This document shows, one piece after another, positions 51,383 through 60,156 of a stretch of DNA of 64,000 nucleotides. How positions within the stretch are numbered: position 1 is the first letter of the stretch; each line of letters begins with the position of its first letter. Both the position numbers and the translations under genes were made by a program. Source of the stretch: Pleomorphomonas sp. NRK KF1 (GTDB taxonomy: Bacteria; Pseudomonadota; Alphaproteobacteria; Rhizobiales; Pleomorphomonadaceae); assembly GCF_023721755.1 (NCBI RefSeq), contig NZ_JAMDLH010000002.1:248001-312000 (forward strand), read 5' to 3'. The notes beneath the pieces are model-generated. The model saw only the letters and a list, made by a program, of their open reading frames with translations, ran no database searches and had not been told where the DNA came from.

Positions 51383-52747
51383 TCACTCGACGAGGGGCGA
51401 TGAGGTTTGTTCGACGGCGTTTGCCCCCATCGGAAAGCGGACCTCTACCCTGAGGCCGGGGGCGTCCGCCCGATTGGAAAAGGCGAGCTGCGCACCAAGG
51501 CGGCGGGCGGCGAGTTCGGCGATGGTCAGGCCGAGACCGCTGCCGGCACCGCTCCTGAAACGTCCTCGAAAGAAGCGCCGCGTCACCTCGGCCAGTTCAT
51601 CTTCCGGGATGCCGGGGCCATCATCCTCGACGACGATGCCCGCGCCATGTGGCAGCGCTGACCAGGCGATATTGCCTGGCGGGCTCATGTGTTCGACGGC
51701 GTTTTCATGCAGGTTGCGAATGACGAGGTAAAGGCTGTCCCGATCCATCCGGACGGCCAAACCATCAAGCGAACCGTCGACCTGAACCGCAATCTCCCGC
51801 CGAAGGGACAGACTGGCCGCGACTTCCCGGACCAACGAGCCCAGGTTCAGCTCGCTTCCGTCATGTTCGACCTCCGGCAGTGCCTCCAGTCGCGCCAGCG
51901 CCAGGAGCTGCCTGACGAGACGGCTGGCTCGGTCGACCGAGGCGATGATCTGCCGAAGCGCTCCATCGCGGACCTGCTCGTCTTTCGCTGCCAGGGCAAC
52001 CTGGGCCTGCGTCTTCAGGCCGGCGAGCGGCGTCCTGAGCTCATGAGCGGCGAAGGCGGTCATCTCCTTTTCGTGGCGGCGCGCCGTCTCCACCTTGGCG
52101 AACAGGCCATTCAGCGCATCGACCAGCGGCCGCACCTCATCGGGAGCGTCCTTGCCGGCCACCGGACTGACGTCGTCGCCGTTACGGGCAGCGATCTCGC
52201 CGGCGATCCGGCGAAGCGGCGCCAGTCCCCGGCCAAGGCTCGCCCAGATCATCAGGCCCAGCAACGGCACCGCCAAGAGTGCCGGCCCGACGAGGCCCAC
52301 GATCAGGTCGCGCGCCAACCGGGCCCGCAAACCAATGCGGTCGCCCACAGCGACCCGCACGCCGTGCACGGGATCCACGACAGTGTAGACGCGCCAGGCC
52401 TCACCGTTGATCAGACGATCGGAAAAGCCCTCCATCTCCTCGGCCAGACTGCCCTCGGGCGCGCCACCCGACCTAGCGAGCAGCCGGCCGCTCAACGACC
52501 AGACCTGGCAAGACAGCTGCCGGCTATAGGTGAAGTCTGCAGCCATGGCAGCAGCCGCGTGGCCGGTTTCCAGGTTGGAGCTTGCCACCATGGAATGAAC
52601 CATGCGCGCCGCCTCCTGCAGGCGGGTATCCAGCACGTGTTCGAGTTCGGCCCGGTTGGCGAAATAGATCCATCCGACGGCGCATATCCAGATGGCGGCG
52701 GTGGCGGAAATCAACAGCAGGAACAGGCGACGGCGCAGCGAAGTCAC
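51383..52747 (-). CDS. Sensor histidine kinase (QseC/PmrB/TctE-like)
   Basis: A 454-residue inner-membrane sensor: membrane segment at 8-29, periplasmic sensor about 30-145, second segment 148-172, HAMP-like linker, phospho-acceptor His235 in FAAHELRTP, and an ATP-binding domain with the N box (NLHENAVEH) and G boxes (DDGPGIP, GSGLGLTI). The N box reads HENA, with E in place of the usual xN spacing but the essential Asn kept. GTG 52747 overlaps the regulator stop (GTGA), so it is preferred over the long upstream frame. Confidence 0.9.
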   Translation of the reverse strand: MTSLRRRLFLLLISATAAIWICAVGWIYFANRAELEHVLDTRLQEAARMVHSMVASSNLETGHAAAAMAADFTYSRQLSCQVWSLSGRLLARSGGAPEGSLAEEMEGFSDRLINGEAWRVYTVVDPVHGVRVAVGDRIGLRARLARDLIVGLVGPALLAVPLLGLMIWASLGRGLAPLRRIAGEIAARNGDDVSPVAGKDAPDEVRPLVDALNGLFAKVETARRHEKEMTAFAAHELRTPLAGLKTQAQVALAAKDEQVRDGALRQIIASVDRASRLVRQLLALARLEALPEVEHDGSELNLGSLVREVAASLSLRREIAVQVDGSLDGLAVRMDRDSLYLVIRNLHENAVEHMSPPGNIAWSALPHGAGIVVEDDGPGIPEDELAEVTRRFFRGRFRSGAGSGLGLTIAELAARRLGAQLAFSNRADAPGLRVEVRFPMGANAVEQTSSPLVE

Positions 52748-53406
52748 GGTTCGGTCCTCAGCCTGTAGCCGAGGCCGCGAACGGTCTCGATCGCGGCGCG
52801 ACCGACCTTGGCGCGCAGGTTGTGGATATGGACCTCGACGGCATTGCTCTCCACTTCCTCCTGCCAGCCGTAGAGCCGGTCTTCCAGCTCGGTGCGCGAG
52901 CGAATGGCGCCGGGCCACTCCATCAGCGCCGAGAGCACCGCGAACTCCCGCCGCGACAGCGACACGGCCTTGCCGCCCACCGTTACCATGGACGTGGCAG
53001 GGTCGAGCACGATACCGGCCACCGCGAGCACCGGACTTGCCCGCCCCTCGCGACGTCGGGCGATGGCGCGCAACCGGGCCGCCAGCTCTTCGAGGTCGAA
53101 GGGCTTGCCGAGATAGTCGTCGGCGCCGGCATCGAGACCGGCGATCCGATCGGGCGTCTCATCGAGGGCAGTGAGCAGCAGCACCGGCGTCGCGTCGCCC
53201 TGTCGCCGCAGACCGGAGAGGATATCGAGGCCGGAGCCATCGGGCAGCATGCGGTCAAGCACCACCGCGTCGAACCGCGTGGCCGACATCGCGGCGCGCG
53301 CATCGGCCGCCGTGAACACCACGTCGACCGTCGATCCCGTCAGTCCGAGCCCGACCTTCAGTCCGTCAGCCAGCACCGGATCGTCCTCGACAACCAAGAT
53401 GCGCAT
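52744..53406 (-). CDS. OmpR-family response regulator (QseB/PmrA/TctD-like)
   Basis: A 220-residue DNA-binding response regulator: receiver with acidic Asp8/Asp9, phospho-acceptor Asp51 in VVLDRMLPDG, Lys in GKPFD, and an OmpR winged helix with SNAVEVHIHNLRAKVG. ATG 53406 with GGGGAAAG upstream is used; ATG 53430 is less likely. QseB/PmrA-group regulators bind CTTAAG-type direct repeats, and exactly such a box lies just upstream, so it probably controls itself and the divergent dsbD operon. Confidence 0.92.
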   Translation of the reverse strand: MRILVVEDDPVLADGLKVGLGLTGSTVDVVFTAADARAAMSATRFDAVVLDRMLPDGSGLDILSGLRRQGDATPVLLLTALDETPDRIAGLDAGADDYLGKPFDLEELAARLRAIARRREGRASPVLAVAGIVLDPATSMVTVGGKAVSLSRREFAVLSALMEWPGAIRSRTELEDRLYGWQEEVESNAVEVHIHNLRAKVGRAAIETVRGLGYRLRTEP

Positions 53407-53456
53407 CGCGCTTTCCCCAGACTCCAACACACGTTCGCTTGAAGGGCCTTGCCTGC

Positions 53457-53473
53457 CTTAAGGCTGGCTTAAG
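53457..53473. promoter_or_regulatory. PmrA/QseB-type box CTTAAG-N5-CTTAAG
   Basis: Two perfect half-sites separated by GCTGG, the spacing known for PmrA-group regulators. It sits 50 bases before the response regulator and 53 bases before dsbD, in the divergent promoter. Confidence 0.75.
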
Positions 53474-53526
53474 GTCGGGCGACACTATGCGCCTTGTCCA
53501 GCGGAATCAGCGAGGCGACCGGCGGC

Positions 53527-55296
53527 ATGTTCTCTTCGATCAAGGCGAGATGGGCTCTCATCCTTCTGGCGCCCCTTCTCTTTTCGCCGTTGCCTGCCCA
53601 GGCCGAGATGCCGCCGCCGGCCGACAAGGTGTTCGTGCTCGACGCCAGCCGCGACGGCGGCGGCGCGTTGCGCCTTTCCTGGACGGTGGCGCCCGGTGCC
53701 TATCTCTACCGCGACAGCCTGAAGGCAACGCTCGCCGGCTCCGACCTTCCGCTGGCGCCGCCGCCGGGCGAAACCAAGGACGATCCCAACTTCGGCCCGG
53801 TCGAAGTCTACCATGACGCCGTTGCCCTGGCGGTTCCCGGCCTGCCGCAAAACGGCATCCTCGATGTCACCTATCAGGGCTGCGCCGAGTCCGGCATCTG
53901 CTACCCGCCGGTCCGGAGCATGGTCGATCTCGCTTCGCTCGCCATTACGCAGCGGCCGCGCGCCTCTCTGCTAACGGATGCTGCCGATCCGCCTGCCACC
54001 GGGCAAAGCGCGCCGCCAGTCTCGGCAGATCAAAGCGCCGACTCAGCACTTTCCGGCGGCCTTCTCACCATCGTTCCCGCCTTCATCGGGTTCGGCCTGC
54101 TACTCGCCTTCACCCCCTGCGTTCTCCCGATGATCCCCATCCTCTCGGGACTGCTGGTCGGTGCCGGGCGCTCCTCGGCTGCGCGCGGCTTCATGCTGTC
54201 GACAGCCTATGTGCTGGCTATGGCCTCGGCCTATGGCCTTGTCGGCCTCGCGGCGGGCTGGAGTGGCGCCAACCTTCAGGCCTTGTTGCAGACGCCGCCG
54301 GTGCTTGGTCTTTCTGCCGCTATCTTCGTCGCGTTGGCGCTCGCCATGTTCGGCTTGTTCGAGCTGGCGCTGCCGTCGTCCATTGTGACGCGGATTGCCA
54401 GCCGGCCGGTTCGCGGCGGTTCGCTTGGTGGAGCGGCGCTTCTCGGCTTCGGTTCGGCGCTGGTGATCGGCCCCTGCGTCACTCCACCACTCGCCGCTGC
54501 CATGCTCTACGCCATCGACACGGGAGATGCGGCGCGCGGTGGCGCAGCGTTGTTCGCCCTCGGGCTCGGCATGGGGCTGCCGCTGGTGCTGGCCGGTACC
54601 TTCGGCGCACGCTTTCTGCCCAAGTCCGGTCCCTGGCTCGATGGCTTTCGCCGTGTCTTCGGCCTCCTCTTTCTCGGTGTCGCCGTCATGCTGGCCGCTC
54701 GTCTTCTGTCGGACCCAGCCGGGTTGGCTCTGTGGGGCGTCTGGGCTCTCATCGTCGCCGCCTTCCTAGGCGCGTTCGATCGGATGGGACGAACGAGCCC
54801 TTGGAGCGTCCGACTTTCCAAGGCGCTGGGTCTCTCGACCGCTCTTTATGGCGCAGTCCTGATCGTCGGCGCAGCCGGTGGCAGCGGAGACCCTTACAGA
54901 CCGCTCGCCTTCCTCTCCGGGCGCGAGGTCACAGAGGTGGCCACCCTGTCCCGAACATTGCCGGCCGACTTCGACCGCGTCTTCGCCGCCGAGGCATCCG
55001 CGGGCAAACCGGTGCTCGTGCTGTTCACGGCCGACTGGTGCACCGTCTGCAAGTCCAACGAGAAGATCCTCACCGAACCGGGCATTAGCGCTCGCCTCGC
55101 CCGCACGGCGCGGATCATCATCGACATCACCGCCCAGACCGCCGAGGCCGAGGAACTGATGGAGCGCTTCCGCGTAGTCGGACCACCAGCTTTGTTTCTG
55201 CTCGACACCAACGGGCGGGAAATCACCGGCTCACGCCTGATTGGCGCCTTCAGCGCAGCCGATCTGGCTGCCCGCCTCGGCGCCCTCGGCGCCTGA
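53527..55296 (+). CDS. dsbD: Thiol:disulfide interchange protein DsbD
   Basis: A 589-residue membrane reductant conduit: signal peptide to about 27, N-terminal periplasmic domain with Cys119 and Cys125 (GCAESGICYPP), a membrane domain of about eight segments with Cys198 (FTPCVLPM) and Cys317 (GPCVTPP), and a C-terminal thioredoxin domain with WCTVC (505, 508). All six redox cysteines are present. It passes electrons from cytoplasmic thioredoxin to periplasmic thiols. ATG 53527 gives the signal peptide; TTG 53494 is open too. First gene of the operon divergent from the two-component system. Confidence 0.93.
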   Translation: MFSSIKARWALILLAPLLFSPLPAQAEMPPPADKVFVLDASRDGGGALRLSWTVAPGAYLYRDSLKATLAGSDLPLAPPPGETKDDPNFGPVEVYHDAVALAVPGLPQNGILDVTYQGCAESGICYPPVRSMVDLASLAITQRPRASLLTDAADPPATGQSAPPVSADQSADSALSGGLLTIVPAFIGFGLLLAFTPCVLPMIPILSGLLVGAGRSSAARGFMLSTAYVLAMASAYGLVGLAAGWSGANLQALLQTPPVLGLSAAIFVALALAMFGLFELALPSSIVTRIASRPVRGGSLGGAALLGFGSALVIGPCVTPPLAAAMLYAIDTGDAARGGAALFALGLGMGLPLVLAGTFGARFLPKSGPWLDGFRRVFGLLFLGVAVMLAARLLSDPAGLALWGVWALIVAAFLGAFDRMGRTSPWSVRLSKALGLSTALYGAVLIVGAAGGSGDPYRPLAFLSGREVTEVATLSRTLPADFDRVFAAEASAGKPVLVLFTADWCTVCKSNEKILTEPGISARLARTARIIIDITAQTAEAEELMERFRVVGPPALFLLDTNGREITGSRLIGAFSAADLAARLGALGA

Positions 55297-55317
55297 CGCT
55301 TCCACGAAAGGATCTCC

Positions 55318-55941
55318 ATGCAACGACGCACCTTCCTCGCCGGCGCGACCGCCACGCTGGCCCTCGGCCTTGGCTCGGCCCAGGCACTCGCGGCCGACGT
55401 GAGCCTTGACGACATCCTCCACGATCCCAATGCGCCGGAAGGCGGCAATCAGAAGGGTGACCTCACCATCGTTGCCTTCACCGACTACAACTGCCCATTC
55501 TGCAAGAAGGCTGCGCCGGACCTCGACCGAGCCGTTCGCGAGGATGGCCACATCCGCCTCGTCTACAAGGACTGGCCGATCCTGACGCAAGCCTCCGTCT
55601 ATGGCGCCCGCATGGCGCTGGCCGCCCAATATCAAGGCGCCTACGAGCGGGCTCACCACGCACTGATGGCGATCAACGGCCGTGCCGTATCGCAGGAGGA
55701 CATGGAACGGGCGATTGAGGCAGCCGACATAGACATGCCGCGCCTCAAGGCCGACCTCGAAGCCAGGAAGAAGGACATCACCGCACTGCTCGCCCGCAAC
55801 ATGGATCAGGCCGACGCGCTTGGTCTCCAGGGCACGCCGACCTACCTCATCGGGCCCCTTCTCGCCTCGACACTCGACTACGACGGTTTCCGCGAAGCCA
55901 TAGCCCAGGCCCGAAGCCGCCAGACCGGAGACGCCCAATGA
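55318..55941 (+). CDS. DsbA-family thiol:disulfide protein (ScsC/Com1-like)
   Basis: A 207-residue periplasmic thioredoxin-fold protein with a Tat-like signal (QRRTFLAGATATLALGLG, cleaved near QALA) and active site CPFC (59-62); the cis-proline is in GTPTYLI. The DsbD partner suggests it is kept reduced and acts as isomerase or thiol-repair protein, as ScsC does with ScsB. Its last four bases overlap the transpeptidase start. Confidence 0.9.
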   Translation: MQRRTFLAGATATLALGLGSAQALAADVSLDDILHDPNAPEGGNQKGDLTIVAFTDYNCPFCKKAAPDLDRAVREDGHIRLVYKDWPILTQASVYGARMALAAQYQGAYERAHHALMAINGRAVSQEDMERAIEAADIDMPRLKADLEARKKDITALLARNMDQADALGLQGTPTYLIGPLLASTLDYDGFREAIAQARSRQTGDAQ

Positions 55942-56558
55942 GACTTGCAGCGATTCTTGCCTTCGTGCCCCTGCTGCTCGCCGCCTGCGTCGGCTCTCCC
56001 TACGGACCGGCCATGCCGCCCCTGCCGGCGGTCACCGCCGCAAGCCCGGGTGCCGGGGTCACCGTTCCCCCGCCGCAATACCGTCGCCAACTGGTCGCCG
56101 ATCCGACGGGCGCTGCCCCCGGCACCATCGTCGTCGATCCGGCCAGCCGTTACCTCTATCTGGTGCAAGAGGATGGCATGGCGCTTCGCTACGGCGTCGG
56201 TGTCGGCAAGGCCGGCATGGAATGGTCCGGCAGAGCCAAGGTCGCGTACAAGCGGGAATGGCCGCGCTGGACACCAACCCGCGACATGATCGCCCGCGAT
56301 CCCCAACGCTACGCCCAATGGGCGGACGGCATGGAGGGCGGCGAAGGCAACCCGCTTGGCGCCCGCGCCCTCTACCTGTTCGAGGGGGGGAAGGACACTC
56401 TCTACCGCATCCACGGCACCAACGAACCGGCCTCGATCGGCAGGGCCATGTCGTCGGGCTGCATCCGAATGATGAACGACGACATCATCGATCTCTACAA
56501 CCGGGTCCCCGCCGGCACGTCTGTCATCGTCCTGCCGGTCCCGCAGGCTGGGGTATAG
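55938..56558 (+). CDS. L,D-transpeptidase (YkuD domain) lipoprotein
   Basis: A 206-residue protein with a lipoprotein signal (LLAAC, lipidated Cys17) and a YkuD catalytic domain: IHGTNEP and SSGCIRM with the catalytic cysteine. It forms 3-3 peptidoglycan cross-links or anchors proteins to the wall. YkuD enzymes need a reduced cysteine in the periplasm, which fits co-expression with DsbD and the DsbA-like protein. Confidence 0.9.
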   Translation: MRLAAILAFVPLLLAACVGSPYGPAMPPLPAVTAASPGAGVTVPPPQYRRQLVADPTGAAPGTIVVDPASRYLYLVQEDGMALRYGVGVGKAGMEWSGRAKVAYKREWPRWTPTRDMIARDPQRYAQWADGMEGGEGNPLGARALYLFEGGKDTLYRIHGTNEPASIGRAMSSGCIRMMNDDIIDLYNRVPAGTSVIVLPVPQAGV

Positions 56559-56568
56559 GGCCGCCTTC

Positions 56569-57360
56569 TCACGACGCGAAGAGCGCCCCACCCGCTCGGT
56601 AGATAACGTAAGCGGCGACGACGAAGACGACGGCGGCGAAAACGCGGTTGAGGGCGTTCTTGTTGGTCGACAAGCGGCTCGCAAGGCTGAGGCCGACAAG
56701 GCCTCCCCCCAGACCTCCGGCCAGGAACTCGGCGGCGACGCCCCAGTCGATGAGACCGGAAACCGCGTAGTTGGCAGCCGTCGTCAATCCGAAGACGCCG
56801 ACCGCCATCAGCGAGGTGCCGACGGCATTGATGGTGGCCATGCCGGTGGCCAGGATCAGGGCCGGCACGATGAGGAAGCCGCCGCCGATGCCGAAGAAAC
56901 CGGAGGCGGCGCCCGTCAGCACGGCCATGGCGGCGGCTCGATAGCAGCTTCGGCGGGTGATCGCCGGTCTTTCGTCCGCCATGAGCTTGCGCGGTCGCAG
57001 CATGGAGGCGCCAACGGCGACCATGGCAAGGCCGAACAGGAACAGAAGCGCGTCGCCATCGATCAGCTTGCCGAGTGTCGACCCCAGGAAGGCGCCGACC
57101 ATGCCGAAGATCGAGAAGACGATGGCGCAGCGCCAGAGTACGTGACCCTTTCGGGCGTGTCCGACGAGATTGGCGAAGGCGTTGAGCGAAACGGCCAACG
57201 CCCCGGTGCCGAGTGCGACATGTGGCGAGGCGACTCCGACGAAATAGAGCAACAGCGGCGTCGCCAACACCGAACCTCCGCCGCCGATCAGGCCAAGCAC
57301 GAAACCGGACAGGGCGCCAGACAGCACGGCGGAAAAAGCTTCAAACAGCACGTCGGTCAC
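56569..57360 (-). CDS. TauE/SafE family sulfite/organosulfonate exporter
   Basis: A 263-residue membrane protein with seven or eight segments and the two family repeats with glycine-rich starts (GFVLGLIGGGGSVLATPLLLY and GAASGFFGIGGGFLIVPAL). It exports anions such as sulfite or sulfoacetate. Start is GTG 57360 with a weak GTGGA site. Next on the same strand come the peroxiredoxin and persulfide dioxygenase genes (upstream), so sulfite export is plausible. Confidence 0.87.
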   Translation of the reverse strand: MTDVLFEAFSAVLSGALSGFVLGLIGGGGSVLATPLLLYFVGVASPHVALGTGALAVSLNAFANLVGHARKGHVLWRCAIVFSIFGMVGAFLGSTLGKLIDGDALLFLFGLAMVAVGASMLRPRKLMADERPAITRRSCYRAAAMAVLTGAASGFFGIGGGFLIVPALILATGMATINAVGTSLMAVGVFGLTTAANYAVSGLIDWGVAAEFLAGGLGGGLVGLSLASRLSTNKNALNRVFAAVVFVVAAYVIYRAGGALFAS

Positions 57361-57446
57361 TCCACGGTCGTTTCAACCAGCCCGCCCCGAAACACCTTTG
57401 CCGAGCCGGCGTTTCCGTCGGCTCGGCCATCGCTTCGGGAGCCCCG

Positions 57447-58178
57447 TCAGGCCAGCGTCTTCTTCGAGAAATACCAGTCGGTGGTTTCAAGGCCGGCGGC
57501 GAGGCGGGCCTTGACGTCATCGACGGTGACCGGCGCGCCGACCAGGACCTTGTCGCCCGGCTGCCAGCCCTCGGGGGTGGCGACGCCGTTCTTGAGGCTG
57601 GTCTGAAGCCCCTTGACGAGGCGCATGATCTCGGCAACCGATCGGCCGTTGGTCATGGGGTAATAGACCATGGCGCGAAGGATGCCTTCGGGATCGATGA
57701 TGAAGGTGGCCCGCACGGCCGACGTGTCGCCTGCGCCCGGATGGATCATGCCGTAGGCCATGGCGACGTCCATCTTCAGGTCTTCGATGATCGGGAACGG
57801 AATGGCGACGCCGAACTTCTCCTCGATGTTCCTGACCCAAGCGATATGCGAGAAGATGCTGTCGATGGACAGGCCGAGCAGCTCGGTGTTGATCGACTTG
57901 AACTCGTCGGCCGCCTTGGCGAAGGCCATGAACTCGGTGGTGCAAACCGGCGTGAAGTCGGCCGGATGGGAGAACAGCACCAGCCACTTGCCCTTGTAGT
58001 CGGCGAGCGAGCGCGGGCCGAAGGTGGTCATGGCCGAGAAGGCGGGTGCCGGCTCGTTGATGCGCGGTAGACTGACGACGGGGGCGGCGGCCACCGGAGC
58101 GGCGGGAGCAGCCACGGGGGCGGCGGCGGCAACGGCCGGCGCGGCGACGGTCTTGGGGGCGGAATCGGTGCAGCTCAT
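57447..58178 (-). CDS. 1-Cys peroxiredoxin (Prx6-type) with Ala/Pro-rich N-terminal extension
   Basis: A 243-residue peroxide reductase. The peroxidatic cysteine is Cys79 in HPADFTPVCTTE. The only other cysteine is Cys3, so a typical resolving cysteine is missing and the enzyme should be of the 1-Cys type. Residues 8-37 are an unusual low-complexity Ala/Pro/Val stretch. ATG 58178 has AAAGGAA upstream; the frame to 58223 overlaps the next gene. Likely in one unit with the persulfide dioxygenase, 41 bases upstream. It reduces peroxides or persulfides. Confidence 0.9.
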   Translation of the reverse strand: MSCTDSAPKTVAAPAVAAAAPVAAPAAPVAAAPVVSLPRINEPAPAFSAMTTFGPRSLADYKGKWLVLFSHPADFTPVCTTEFMAFAKAADEFKSINTELLGLSIDSIFSHIAWVRNIEEKFGVAIPFPIIEDLKMDVAMAYGMIHPGAGDTSAVRATFIIDPEGILRAMVYYPMTNGRSVAEIMRLVKGLQTSLKNGVATPEGWQPGDKVLVGAPVTVDDVKARLAAGLETTDWYFSKKTLA

Positions 58179-58219
58179 GATATTTCCTTTCAGTTTGGGT
58201 TGGTTGGTGGGCTTGGATT

Positions 58220-59104
58220 TCAAAGGCCGTCGAGCGGCACCTTGAGGAAGCGTTTGCCGGCGGAGTCCGGTTCGGGCAGACGGCCAGCCTTCATGTTGAC
58301 CTGCAGCGAGGGCAGGATGAGGCGGGGCATTGAGAGCGTTGCGTCCCTGGCGGTGCGCCTATCGACGAACTCCTGCTCGCCGATGCCATCGCAGACGTGG
58401 ATGTTGCGGGCGCGCTCTTCGGCCACCGTCGTTTCCCAGGCCATGCCGCGCGTCGCCGTGCCGTAGTCGTGGCACATGAAGAGGCGCGTCTCGGCCGGCA
58501 GTTCGAGGATGCGGCGGGCGGAGCGATAAAGGGCGTGGGCGTCGCCGCCGGGAAAGTCAGCCCGGGCGGTGCCGGCATCCGGCATGAACAGCGTGTCGCC
58601 AACGAAGGCGGCGTCGCCGATCACATGCGTCATGCAGGCCGGCGTATGACCGGGGGTCGACAAGGCGACAGCCTCGATGTTGCCGATCCGATAGCGGTCA
58701 CCATCCTGGAACAGCCGGTCGAACTGACTGCCGTCGCGAGCAAACTCGGTGCCTTCGTTGAACACCTTGCCGAAGGTGTCCTGCACGACGATGATCCGGT
58801 CGCCTATGCCGATCTTGCCGCCGACGCGGGCCTGAATGTAGGGGGCAGCCGACAGATGGTCGGCGTGAACGTGCGTCTCGATCAACCACTCCACCGTGAG
58901 GCCGCGCTCCTCGACGAAGGCAATGACGGCATCGGCTGACCGATAGGACAGGCGGCCGGCGGCGTAGTCGATGTCGAGGACGCTGTCGACGATCGCCGCC
59001 GCGCCGGTTTCCGGATCGGCGACGACATAGCTGATGGTGTTGGTTTCGGAATCGGGAAAGGCCTTGACGTCCGGCTTTCCGACCAGCTCTCGGGTGTTGT
59101 CCAT
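58220..59104 (-). CDS. blh: Persulfide dioxygenase (ETHE1/Blh-type metallo-beta-lactamase fold)
   Basis: A 294-residue metallo-beta-lactamase-fold enzyme: HVHADH (78-83), STPGHTPAC, GDTLFMPDAGTARADFPGGD and CHDYG, the mononuclear iron site of persulfide dioxygenases. It oxidises glutathione persulfide to sulfite, with oxygen. The late segment TLSMPRLILPSLQVNMKAG is typical of Blh-type proteins. ATG 59104 is used; ATG 59119 is possible. It is divergent from the OxyR-like gene at 59214. Confidence 0.9.
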   Translation of the reverse strand: MDNTRELVGKPDVKAFPDSETNTISYVVADPETGAAAIVDSVLDIDYAAGRLSYRSADAVIAFVEERGLTVEWLIETHVHADHLSAAPYIQARVGGKIGIGDRIIVVQDTFGKVFNEGTEFARDGSQFDRLFQDGDRYRIGNIEAVALSTPGHTPACMTHVIGDAAFVGDTLFMPDAGTARADFPGGDAHALYRSARRILELPAETRLFMCHDYGTATRGMAWETTVAEERARNIHVCDGIGEQEFVDRRTARDATLSMPRLILPSLQVNMKAGRLPEPDSAGKRFLKVPLDGL

Positions 59105-59150
59105 CGCTCTCGACCCCATATGTCGCGCGTTGTCTGTTGCTCATTACATA

Positions 59151-59184
59151 AGAAACTTCTAAAACACTTGGAAACGAATAATTC
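59151..59184. promoter_or_regulatory. Possible LysR/OxyR-type binding region
   Basis: AGAA-AC-TTCT (59151-59160) and GAAT-A-ATTC (59176-59184), two AT-rich dyads 16 bases apart, lie between the divergent blh and oxyR-like genes. Such spacing suits a LysR-type tetramer. No exact OxyR consensus was found. Confidence 0.35.
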
Positions 59185-59213
59185 TTGTCACTATGATCGA
59201 GGATGGCGATTAC

Positions 59214-60137
59214 ATGCGAGCCTATCCCAACCTTCGGCATCTCGCCTATCTCGTCGCCCTGGCCGAACACCGTCACTTCGGCAAAGCGGCGGAAGCATCG
59301 TCGGTCACCCAATCGACGCTCAGCGCAGGCATCCGCGAACTCGAAACAGTTCTGGGCGTCCAGGTGGCCGAACGCACCAAACGTTCGGTCATCCTGACGC
59401 CGATCGGCCACGTCCTGGCGGATAAAGCTGCGGCTCTGCTGCGATCGGCCGACGACATGCTGGACATCGCCGCCGAGGCGACCGCCCCCTTCTCGGGCAC
59501 CATTTCGCTCGGAACGATCCCGACGATAGGCCCCTACCTGTTGCCACGGATCATTCCCGCATTGCGCGAGCGCTTTCCCGAACTCCGGTTTGCGTTGCGG
59601 GAGGACAAGACCGGAGAGCTGCTCGACCGGCTTGCCCACGGTCGCCTGGACCTTGTGCTGATCGCCTTTCCCTATGAGACGGATGGGCTCGGTACCATGA
59701 TGCTGTTCGAGGACGCCTACCGCTTCGCCTGTGCCGCGGACCACCCTTTCGCACATGTCGAAAGCATCGCGCTGGAGCGCCTCGGCGGCGAGCGGCTTAT
59801 GCTGCTCGAGAAGGATCACTGCCTGCACAGTCACGCATTGCCGCTGTTGCAGGGTGCCCCCGATATCGCAGAAGCGACCTTTTCCGCCACCAGTCTGCCG
59901 ACGCTGGTCGCCATGGTGGCGGAAGGCATGGGGGCCACGCTTTTGCCGGATCTGGCGATCAACGCCGGCATCGCCAGTGGAAGCGATATCGCTATCCGGC
60001 CGATGTCTGGCGAGGCCAACCTACGCAGCATAGGCCTTGCTTGGCGGCGACAATCGGGCCGGACGGAGACCTTCAGGGAAATCGGCGACTTCCTCAGGGG
60101 GTGGGCTCGGACGGAAATCCGACCATGGGTGGCCTGA
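59214..60137 (+). CDS. LysR-family regulator, OxyR-like with one redox cysteine (copy 1)
   Basis: A 307-residue LysR-type regulator with N-terminal HTH (HFGKAAEASSVTQSTLSAGIRELE) and an OxyR-like effector domain. Cys203 in EKDHCLHSHAL aligns with the peroxidatic Cys199 of OxyR, but the resolving cysteine that should follow about nine residues later is absent (Leu-Leu-Gln). ATG 59214 gives the same N-terminus as the paralogue at 61242; ATG 59193 is also open. Likely controls the divergent peroxiredoxin/persulfide dioxygenase genes. Confidence 0.87.
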   Translation: MRAYPNLRHLAYLVALAEHRHFGKAAEASSVTQSTLSAGIRELETVLGVQVAERTKRSVILTPIGHVLADKAAALLRSADDMLDIAAEATAPFSGTISLGTIPTIGPYLLPRIIPALRERFPELRFALREDKTGELLDRLAHGRLDLVLIAFPYETDGLGTMMLFEDAYRFACAADHPFAHVESIALERLGGERLMLLEKDHCLHSHALPLLQGAPDIAEATFSATSLPTLVAMVAEGMGATLLPDLAINAGIASGSDIAIRPMSGEANLRSIGLAWRRQSGRTETFREIGDFLRGWARTEIRPWVA

Positions 60138-60156
60138 TCACCCGGCAGGTCGGCCG

